Origin: CBDUJZ01 sp047629415
Lineage (GTDB): Bacteria > Myxococcota_A > Bradymonadia > REDH01
Reading direction: 5' to 3'
Length of the DNA: 8,879 nucleotides
NCBI GenBank assembly: GCA_047629415.1
Contig: JBLHWZ010000238.1
Span: forward strand, 1-8,879
Shown: in pieces, positions 1 to 5,552 of the stretch
Position numbering within the stretch: the first letter of the stretch is position 1
How the letters are laid out: every line of letters starts with the position of its first letter
Program-made: the position numbers and the translations under genes
Notes under the pieces: generated by a model
What the model saw: only the letters and a program-made list of their open reading frames with translations
What the model was told of the DNA's origin: nothing
Databases searched by the model: none

Positions 1-545
1 CCGCAGGACTGCTGCCGACTTACAGCCTCCTCGGTGCCATCGCCGGCGGGTTCGGCTCGCTGATCTACCAGTTACGTATGGTGGGTCTGGTTCTCGCGGC
101 CGCCGTTGTACTCGGCGTAGGGCTGCACCTGTTCGGGAAGTTTCCGGTACCCGCGTTCATCGGTCGCTTCACGCAGCCGGTCGTGACCAAGGTGGCTGCG
201 AGCACTCGCGCCAACTTTGCACTCGGCCTGTCGACTGCGCTGCTGCCCTGCGGGCTCGTTTACGCTGCGACTGGGGTCGCGCTGGCGAGTGGAACACCCG
301 CAAGGGGAGCTTTGGTCATGGCCGCATTTGGATTGTCGACATGGCCTGCACTCCTCGTTTTCGGACTAGGCGGTCACAAACTGCTGAAGTTTGGCCCCAA
401 CGTTCAGAAATGGACCGCCGTACTGACGACAGTCGCTGGGCTTTGGGCAGTAGGACACCGAATGCCTGCACCGCCGGAAACCCCCGGAGACGAGGCCTTG
501 CCTTCGTGCTGCCAAAGCAACATTGATGCCCACCCCGAGGACTGA
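1..545 (+). CDS. TauE/SafE-like (UreH/DsbD_2-type) membrane protein, 5'-truncated
   Basis: The reading frame is already open at base 3 and ends at TGA 543-545, so the last 180 residues of a longer protein are seen and the start lies left of the window. An internal ATG at 78 is not the likely start, because the codons before it encode a family-like stretch (LLPTYSLLGAIAGG). About five hydrophobic segments are visible, including one with the family-typical LLPCGLVYA motif and a following FGLSTWPALLVFGLGG segment. This is the pattern of the small SafE/UreH transmembrane family (COG2836-like), related to the DsbD membrane domain. Members often sit beside ccoGHIS and hemN and are thought to help metal or redox steps of cytochrome oxidase assembly; the exact substrate is unknown. 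The soluble tail ends with a Cys-Cys pair (SCCQ) that could bind metal, which is inference. The HiPIP gene follows after 43 bases, consistent with one transcript. Confidence 0.8.
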   Translation, partial: AGLLPTYSLLGAIAGGFGSLIYQLRMVGLVLAAAVVLGVGLHLFGKFPVPAFIGRFTQPVVTKVAASTRANFALGLSTALLPCGLVYAATGVALASGTPARGALVMAAFGLSTWPALLVFGLGGHKLLKFGPNVQKWTAVLTTVAGLWAVGHRMPAPPETPGDEALPSCCQSNIDAHPED

Positions 546-579
546 CGTCCTCATATCCGACGCGATGCGTCGAACTATT

Positions 580-588
580 GGAGAAGAG
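580..588 (+). promoter_or_regulatory. Ribosome binding site that fixes the HiPIP start
   Basis: GGAGAAGAG lies directly before ATG 589, with the GGAG core five bases from the start codon. It favours 589 over the in-frame ATG at 523, which overlaps the upstream gene and would put 22 extra residues in front of the Tat signal. Confidence 0.7.
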
Positions 589-900
589 ATGACTAAGGTA
601 AACCGCAGACAGTTCCTCGAGCGCGCAGCAATCATCGGCGCGGGAATCAGCGCTGGCGCAGTTCTCATGGCCTGTAAGGGCGGTTCGCTCTCGTGCGATG
701 ACACCACCGGCCTCAGCATGGCCGATCGTACCACCCGAACCTCGATGGCCTACGTCGAGGCGACGGCCGACCCGGCGAAGCAGTGCTCGAATTGCTCGCT
801 CTACACCGCTGCCGCTGAAGGCGTCTGCGGCGGCTGCTCAGTCGTCAAGGGGCCGATCAACCCGAACGGTTACTGCACCGTCTGGGCGGCAATCGCATAG
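589..900 (+). CDS. High-potential iron-sulfur protein (HiPIP), Tat-exported
   Basis: A 103-residue protein with a twin-arginine signal at the very N-terminus (NRRQFLE, residues 5-11) and a hydrophobic run to about residue 28. The mature part has the HiPIP cluster pattern C66-x2-C69-x13-C83-x12-C96 followed by an aromatic (TVW), so it should bind one 4Fe-4S cluster and carry single electrons in the periplasm. Prefolded export by Tat suits a cofactor protein. Two things are unusual. LMAC at 26-29 resembles a lipobox, so the protein may be a membrane-anchored lipoprotein with C29 lipidated. There are also extra cysteines at 36 and 80, outside the normal four. The start at 589 is chosen for its ribosome binding site and Tat motif position. 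hemN begins three bases after the stop. The likely role, inferred from context, is electron donor to a terminal oxidase. Confidence 0.88.
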   Translation: MTKVNRRQFLERAAIIGAGISAGAVLMACKGGSLSCDDTTGLSMADRTTRTSMAYVEATADPAKQCSNCSLYTAAAEGVCGGCSVVKGPINPNGYCTVWAAIA

Positions 901-902
901 CA

Positions 903-2264
903 ATGGCCAACGCGTCCCAAACTCAAAATCTGCTCGCACGCTTCAATCGGCCGAGCCCACGGTACACTTCGTACCCGACGGCGCTGGACTTCGATGAATC
1001 GTTCGATGCGGTTGAGTATGGGACACATCTGGGTAGATTGGGCACGGGCGATAGCTTTGGTGCCTACGTGCACGTGCCGTTCTGTGAGAAGCGTTGCGCC
1101 TACTGTGCTTACAACGTCATCCGGACGCCGCTGCACGACCGGGTGATCGACCCGTACGTGGCTCACTTGGAGAAGGAGATCGCGCTGGTCTCCGCAAAGC
1201 TGTCCGGCCGGCCCACGCTGAGTCGCCTCCACTTCGGTGGGGGGACCCCGACCTACCTCGAACCCGCGCAATTGGCGCGGGTTGTCGAGACACTTCAATA
1301 TGCGTTCACGCTCAAGGATGGCGCCGAACTTTCGATGGAAATCGACCCGCGGGTCACATCGATGGCGCACTTGGCGACCTGCGCCTCACTGGGCTTCGGA
1401 AGACTCTCGCTCGGCGTGCAGGACTTCGACCCGGCCGTGCAGGAGGCCATCGGGCGCATCCAGTCTTTCGCCGAGACCAGCGACGCGATCTCTACCGCTC
1501 GGAAGCTCGGTATCCAGCGTATCAATGTGGATTTGGTCTACGGCCTTCCCGGCCAAACTCCAGAATCACTGAACGCGACGCTGGATCAGGTCCTTCGGCT
1601 AAATCCCGATCGCCTGGCGATCTACTCCTTTGCGTATCTGCCTCAGTCGCAGAAGCATCAGGCGGACTCTGTTCCGTCGGCGTCAGCCCGGGTGAACCTA
1701 CTCCAGGTTGTCAGGGAGCGCCTTGGTGACGCCGGATACGTTGATATCGGGATCGACCACTTTGCCCTGCCTGAGGACCCTCTCGCGATCGCGCAGCGGC
1801 CAGGCGTCTTGCGAAGGGATTTTCTGGGTTACACGCCGCGACAGGAGGTCGATTACGTCGGCTTCGGTGCCTCGGCCATCGGATGCGTCGGCGGCGCGTA
1901 CGCGCAGAACTCCAAGAAGCTCTCGCGCTACTACGCCGCACTCGACGCCAACACTTTGCCAACCGCCCGCGGACTGAAGCTCGCTGCGAGGGACCGCATG
2001 ACGGCGCACGTTATCGGGGAAATAATGTGCAATTTTACAGTCGATAAGTCTGGGTTTGAGCGGACGTTTGGGCGTCCGTTCAACCAGAATTTTGAGCTTG
2101 CTCGCGGGCGGTTGGCACCCTTAATCGCTCAAGGTTTTGTCGATGATAATGAGGATGCGATCCACGTTAGTGACCGCGGTCGCGTCGTCGCGCGTAACGT
2201 CGCGATGTGTTTCGACGAATACTTGAGTGAAGAGAAGCTCAGCCGGTTCTCCTCGACCGTCTGA
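903..2264 (+). CDS. hemN: Oxygen-independent coproporphyrinogen III dehydrogenase (radical SAM)
   Basis: A 453-residue protein, close to the roughly 457 of E. coli HemN. It decarboxylates two propionates of coproporphyrinogen III to give protoporphyrinogen IX without oxygen, in the cytoplasm, for heme synthesis. Visible features are the N-terminal RYTSYPTA motif (20-27), the radical-SAM box CEKRCAYC with C61, C65 and C68 as 4Fe-4S ligands, Y55 just before it, the SAM-binding GGGTP (112-116), SMEIDPR (144-150), GVQDFD (171-176) and DLVYGLPGQTP (210-220), and a HemN C-terminal domain with GFGASAIG and YAQN. These distinguish it from the shorter HemW proteins. The residue matching the fourth conserved cysteine of E. 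coli HemN (C71) is Tyr70 here. No clear ribosome binding site is seen. The start lies three bases after the HiPIP stop, so translational coupling is likely. The tail from about base 2030 has more A+T than the rest. Confidence 0.93.
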   Translation: MANASQTQNLLARFNRPSPRYTSYPTALDFDESFDAVEYGTHLGRLGTGDSFGAYVHVPFCEKRCAYCAYNVIRTPLHDRVIDPYVAHLEKEIALVSAKLSGRPTLSRLHFGGGTPTYLEPAQLARVVETLQYAFTLKDGAELSMEIDPRVTSMAHLATCASLGFGRLSLGVQDFDPAVQEAIGRIQSFAETSDAISTARKLGIQRINVDLVYGLPGQTPESLNATLDQVLRLNPDRLAIYSFAYLPQSQKHQADSVPSASARVNLLQVVRERLGDAGYVDIGIDHFALPEDPLAIAQRPGVLRRDFLGYTPRQEVDYVGFGASAIGCVGGAYAQNSKKLSRYYAALDANTLPTARGLKLAARDRMTAHVIGEIMCNFTVDKSGFERTFGRPFNQNFELARGRLAPLIAQGFVDDNEDAIHVSDRGRVVARNVAMCFDEYLSEEKLSRFSSTV

Positions 2265-2300
2265 CGCCAAGTGTTTGCGAAGCAGATCTCGCGTTCGCAC

Positions 2301-2325
2301 TCTCGGGGTTCCCCAACACCCGAGA
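2301..2325 (+). other. Hairpin between hemN and the broken GST gene
   Basis: TCTCGGG (2301-2307) pairs perfectly with CCCGAGA (2319-2325). Inside, GTT pairs with AAC around a CCCC loop, leaving one bulged A. There is no following T run, so it is not a standard terminator. It ends six bases before the GST ATG at 2332 and could mask translation initiation or be a remnant. The pairing is read from sequence; a function is not shown. Confidence 0.35.
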
Positions 2326-2331
2326 ATCGCG

Positions 2332-2931
2332 ATGGCAAAGCCTACCCTGACCTACTTCGAACTGAGCGGAGGCCGAGGCTAGGACTGTCGGAATGCGCTC
2401 CATTCACTCGGAATCGAATGGGTGGATGACCGCGTGAAGCCCGCGACGTGGGGGGAGCGAAAGGCCTCCATCGCCTTCGGAAAGCTGCCGGCCTTCACGG
2501 TCAACGGAACCGAAGTCTCAGAGTCAAACCCGATCCTCTCGTTGATCGGCCGAAAATACGACTTGCATCCCAACGACGTGATTGAGGCGGCGCGGCACGA
2601 GGGGCTCATGGATGCCATGGAGGATGTCCGTGCTCACCTCTTCCCAACGGTGAAGGTCGGCGTCGACGAAGAAGAAGGACGGCGGGCGAAGTACATCGAA
2701 GGGCCGTTGCAGACTTCGCTCGCGGCGCTCAAGGCGCCGGTGAACGGCACCTACGTCGGCGGCGACACTCTTGCAGTCGCGCACCTGAAGCTCTTCGTCT
2801 TCCTGAAGTTCTTCAGAGCCGGCGTCTACGATCACATGCCGAAGACTGTGTTGGACAAGTATCCCAAGCTTGTCGCGCACTTCGCCGCCGTCTCCGCACA
2901 CACAGCCGTCACGAGCTGGTACGCAAAGTGA
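2332..2931 (+). pseudogene. Glutathione S-transferase-like gene interrupted by an in-frame TAG
   Basis: Read from ATG 2332 the frame gives KPTLTYFELSGGRG, then TAG at 2380-2382, then DCRNALHSLGIEW and an open frame to TGA 2929-2931. Ignoring the stop, the product is about 199 residues, the normal length of a sigma-like GST. Expected features lie on both sides of the stop: a catalytic-type Tyr8 in LTYF, the GRGE-like turn, GKLPAF (cis-Pro region), the glutathione-binding ES in SESNPILSLIGRKYDL, and an all-helical C-terminal domain. TAG sits where family members usually have Glu, so a single GAG-to-TAG change explains it. A shorter product of 169 residues from GTG 2422 would lack the first strand and Tyr8. 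It is probably a recent pseudogene or a base-call error. Recoding is unlikely because TAG ends several neighbouring genes. Substrate unknown. Confidence 0.75.
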
Positions 2932-3235
2932 GGCCCACCTAGTCGCGAGGCGAGGTCGACTCCTACTCGAAGTTGGGACGCAGAGCTCCCGGTGCCTGTG
3001 CTCTATCGCCGGCACGATTTGGTCCCCACCTTCAGATGTCACAAAGCTCCCGTTCCTCGAGAATACGTCAGAGAGTTCGAGCTGAAGTTTGCTTGCTGTC
3101 GGCTCACTTCTCGGGAGTTCGAAACGCTCGAATCGCGAGTCTCCCGCGACGGGATTTGGGGACCGATCTCCTTGACTTCTCTCTGGGAAGCGCTTGAACC
3201 AAGGCATCTTCTGACACCTCTTTCCATCGGCCAAA
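2932..3235 (+). other. Intergenic stretch of 304 bases before the fumarase gene
   Basis: No reading frame here looks like a protein family on either strand. The long minus-strand frame that crosses it runs on antisense through the GST gene. Two inverted repeats are present. CGGGAG (3112-3117) pairs with CTCCCG (3141-3146), enclosing TTCGA/TCGAA (3118-3122 and 3128-3132). GGTCCCC at 3021-3027 and GGGGACC at 3158-3164 are further apart. TTGACT at 3172-3177 resembles a -35 box, but no fair -10 follows at normal spacing. The fumarase promoter is presumably here, but I cannot place it. Confidence 0.4.
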
Positions 3236-4840
3236 ATGAGCGAATTCCACTACGAGAAACTCTTCCAATTCGGCGACGACGAGACTCGATACCGTTTTCT
3301 TGGCAGTGAAGGCGTTCGTGTCGAGAACCTCGGCGGCGTGGAGTTCCTGAAGGTCTCTGCAGATGCTCTTGCGTCGCTGGCCAGGGAGGCGCTTCACGAC
3401 TGCTCATTCTACTTGCGCGCCACCCATCAAGAGAGCGTCGCGGCGATTCTTTCCGACCCAGAGGCGACCGACAACGACAAGTTCGTCGCCCGCACGCTCC
3501 TCAAGAACTCCATCATCGCCGCTAACGGCAAGTTGCCGATCTGCCAGGACACGGGGACGGCGATCGTCATGGGCAAGAAGGGCCAGAACGTCCTTAGCGA
3601 GGGTGATGACGCTGAGGCGCTGTCGCGGGGTATCTGGAGCACGTTCCAGGACTTCAACCTGCGCTATTCGCAGGTCGCTCCTCTGACGATGTATGAGGAG
3701 AAGAACACGAAGAACAATCTGCCCGCGCAGATCGACCTCTACACAAAGCCCGGCAGCAAATACGAGTTCCTGTTCATGGCGAAGGGCGGGGGCTCGGCGA
3801 ACAAGACCTACCTCTTCCAGAAGACCAAGGCGCTGCTGAACCCGGAGAGCCTCGAAGAGTTCCTCGTCGAGAAGATGAAGACGCTCGGTACTGCGGCATG
3901 CCCGCCGTACCACGTCGCTTTCGCGATTGGTGGCACCAGCGCCGAATCGAACCTCAAGATCGTCAAGATGGCGTCCGCCAAGGAGCTCGACCAGCTCCCG
4001 ACGACGGGCTCCGAGGGAGGCCGCGCATTCCGAGACATCGAACTCGAGCAGCGTCTGCTCAAGCGCGCCTGGAGCACGGGGATCGGCGCACAGTTCGGCG
4101 GAAAGTACTTCGCACACGACGTACGAGTGATCCGACTTCCCCGCCACGGTGCTTCTTGTCCCGTCGGCATGGGCGTCTCCTGCTCCGCCGACCGCAACAT
4201 AAAGGCGCGAATTGATGCGAAGGGCATTTGGCTCGAGGAGATGGAGAAGCATCCGGAACGGCTGCTGATTGAGTCGACGACAACTGACAACGACGCAGTC
4301 GAGATCAATCTCGATCGGCCACTAGGCGAGGTCCGCGCCGAGCTGTCGAAATACCCCGTGAAGACCCGGCTCGCCCTGAACGGCACCCTGATCGTCGCCC
4401 GCGATATTGCCCACGCGAAGATCAAGGAACGACTCGAGGCTGGCGAGCCGCTGCCCGAGTATCTCAAGAATCACCCCGTCTACTACGCCGGGCCCGCGAA
4501 GAAGCCCGAAGGTATGCCATCAGGCTCGTTTGGACCTACCACGGCGCAGCGTATGGACCCCTACGTGGACCTGTTCCAGGCGGCGGGCGGCTCACTCGTG
4601 ATGCTGGCCAAGGGCAACCGGGGGCCGGAGGTCACCGCGGCATGCAAAAAGCACGGAGGATTCTACCTCGGCAGCATCGGTGGACCGGCCGCGATTCTCG
4701 CTGCTGAGAGCATCAAGAAGGTCGAGGTATTGGACTATCCCGAGCTCGGAATGGAAGCCGTATGGCGCATCGAAGTGGAGAACTTCCCGGCCTTCATCCT
4801 CGTGGATGACAAGGGCAACGACTTCTTCAAACAGCTCTAG
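3236..4840 (+). CDS. fumA: Class I fumarate hydratase (4Fe-4S)
   Basis: A 534-residue, full-length class I fumarase that interconverts fumarate and L-malate in the citric acid cycle, in the cytoplasm. The start MSEFHYEKLF matches the usual family N-terminus, although no clear ribosome binding site precedes ATG 3236. The three cluster ligands are visible as C103 in PICQDTGT, C222 in GTAACPPYH and C316 in GVSCSADR. Other family blocks are AKGGGSANK (182-190), IGGTSAE (231-237), TGIGAQFGGKY (281-291) and RLPRHGAS (300-307) in the N-terminal domain, and DIAHAK, HPVYYAGPAK, GSFGPTTAQRMDPY and GGFYLGSIGGPAA in the C-terminal domain. Domains are fused as in the single-chain form, unlike the split two-subunit fumarase. 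The cluster makes the enzyme sensitive to oxygen and superoxide. It appears to be transcribed alone; the symbol is by family (fumA/fumB type), not by ortholog. Confidence 0.95.
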   Translation: MSEFHYEKLFQFGDDETRYRFLGSEGVRVENLGGVEFLKVSADALASLAREALHDCSFYLRATHQESVAAILSDPEATDNDKFVARTLLKNSIIAANGKLPICQDTGTAIVMGKKGQNVLSEGDDAEALSRGIWSTFQDFNLRYSQVAPLTMYEEKNTKNNLPAQIDLYTKPGSKYEFLFMAKGGGSANKTYLFQKTKALLNPESLEEFLVEKMKTLGTAACPPYHVAFAIGGTSAESNLKIVKMASAKELDQLPTTGSEGGRAFRDIELEQRLLKRAWSTGIGAQFGGKYFAHDVRVIRLPRHGASCPVGMGVSCSADRNIKARIDAKGIWLEEMEKHPERLLIESTTTDNDAVEINLDRPLGEVRAELSKYPVKTRLALNGTLIVARDIAHAKIKERLEAGEPLPEYLKNHPVYYAGPAKKPEGMPSGSFGPTTAQRMDPYVDLFQAAGGSLVMLAKGNRGPEVTAACKKHGGFYLGSIGGPAAILAAESIKKVEVLDYPELGMEAVWRIEVENFPAFILVDDKGNDFFKQL

Positions 4841-4868
4841 TTCGGTCCTCAGACATTGGCGAAGCCAC

Positions 4869-4874
4869 TTGACA
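4869..4874 (+). promoter_or_regulatory. Possible -35 box of the tetR promoter
   Basis: TTGACA is a perfect consensus -35 hexamer 29 bases before the tetR ATG. No convincing -10 lies 16-18 bases downstream (that position reads CAGGTG), and the best AT-rich hexamer is only nine bases away inside the palindrome. This is a weak call, supported mainly by the position in a 63-base gap just after the fumarase stop. Confidence 0.3.
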
Positions 4875-4877
4875 TGA

Positions 4878-4897
4878 CACCCGTTATCTAACAGGTG
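4878..4897 (+). promoter_or_regulatory. Palindromic candidate operator of the TetR-family regulator
   Basis: The site reads CACC-c-GTTA-tc-TAAC-a-GGTG. Each half site matches its partner at eight of nine positions around a two-base centre. It starts just after TTGACA and overlaps the ribosome binding site AGGTGG (4893-4898). TetR-family dimers normally bind palindromes of this size in their own promoters and block transcription until a ligand binds, so autoregulation of tetR and perhaps the lyase downstream is the simplest reading. A second overlapping repeat, GACACC (4876-4881) with GGTGTC (4897-4902), adds to the symmetry of the region. Confidence 0.6.
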
Positions 4898-4903
4898 GTG
4901 TCT

Positions 4904-5488
4904 ATGCCGCCGAAGACTCGCTTTACAGAAGAAGTCATCCTGAACGCCGCGTTCGAGCTAACGCGGGCCGACGGTATTGATGCTGTGACCGCTCGCAGCC
5001 TCGCATCAAGACTCTCTTGCAGCACCGCGCCCATCTTCTCACGGTTTGAGTCGATGGATGCGTTGCATGAGGCGTTGATGGACCGCATCATCCGAGAGTT
5101 TGTCGCGGGAGTCACCGCGGAAGAGGGCGACGATGCGATTGTTGCTGCTGGCGTTGGCTGGCTTCAGTTCGCGACCTCCGAACCGTGTCTCTACGAGGCG
5201 GTGTTTCTGCGTCGACACCCCTGGCACTCAAAGTGGGGTCGAATTCGTCGGGAGATGGCGGACCGAATGGCCGAGGACGTCCGCTACAAGGACTGGGACC
5301 GAAACGCGCTTTTTGCGCTCGTTGGCCGCGTCTCGATCGTGATGCACGGCCTCGGCGTCGAGCTCTGGTCCGGGCGGCTTCCATCAGCCAATCTCCCAGG
5401 CCTCGTCGAACAGTTCGTACTGCCCGTAATCGACGCCGCACACCGAAACGGCTGGCGAGACGACCTCCACAGCGCAGCGCCCGACTGA
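4904..5488 (+). CDS. TetR/AcrR-family transcriptional regulator
   Basis: A 194-residue protein of typical TetR length. The N-terminal helix TRFTEEVILNAAFELTRADG is followed by the helix-turn-helix at about 28-54 (VTARSLASRLSCSTAPIFSRF, then ESMDALHEAL), which binds DNA as a dimer. The rest is an all-helical ligand-binding and dimerisation region with no recognised signature, so the inducer is unknown. ATG 4904 is chosen because AGGTGG (4893-4898) lies five bases ahead; in-frame GTG codons at 4895 and 4898 fall inside that site. A near-perfect palindrome at 4878-4897 is its likely operator. The lyase gene follows on the same strand after 64 bases, so the regulator may control it and respond to a fatty acid or acyl-CoA, which is inference from context. 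Confidence 0.88.
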   Translation: MPPKTRFTEEVILNAAFELTRADGIDAVTARSLASRLSCSTAPIFSRFESMDALHEALMDRIIREFVAGVTAEEGDDAIVAAGVGWLQFATSEPCLYEAVFLRRHPWHSKWGRIRREMADRMAEDVRYKDWDRNALFALVGRVSIVMHGLGVELWSGRLPSANLPGLVEQFVLPVIDAAHRNGWRDDLHSAAPD

Positions 5489-5552
5489 ACGTATAGAGCG
5501 CCCGCCCACCGCGGCGCCCCAAGTTTCAAAACCACACATCACCGCACAAATC

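Noticed and set aside
523..588. Earlier HiPIP start at ATG 523, overlapping the upstream gene
   Set aside because: It would place 22 residues before the twin-arginine motif and lacks a ribosome binding site, whereas ATG 589 has a strong one.
2380..2382. Amber codon read as an amino acid (pyrrolysine or code change)
   Set aside because: TAG is the natural stop of at least five other genes in the window, and the GST position normally holds Glu, so mutation or error is simpler.
2524..3234. Minus-strand open frame (236 codons) across the GST gene and the gap before fumarase
   Set aside because: Most of it is antisense to the GST coding region, the protein has no recognisable motif, and there is no ribosome binding site at its start.
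3404..4252. Long minus-strand open frame (282 codons) opposite the fumarase gene
   Set aside because: It is antisense to a clearly recognised enzyme, is rich in Arg, Leu and Val as expected from GC-rich reverse frames, and shows no family motif.
4884..4889. TTATCT as the -10 box paired with TTGACA at 4869-4874
   Set aside because: The spacing is only nine bases, far from the usual 16-18, and the hexamer is part of the palindrome.
5497..5516. GC-rich inverted repeat after tetR as a terminator
   Set aside because: Only about five base pairs can form and no T tract follows, so it is a poor terminator candidate.
5523..5532. GTTT-ca-AAAC as a second TetR operator before the lyase
   Set aside because: The arms are only four bases and do not match the GTTATCTAAC core at the tetR site.
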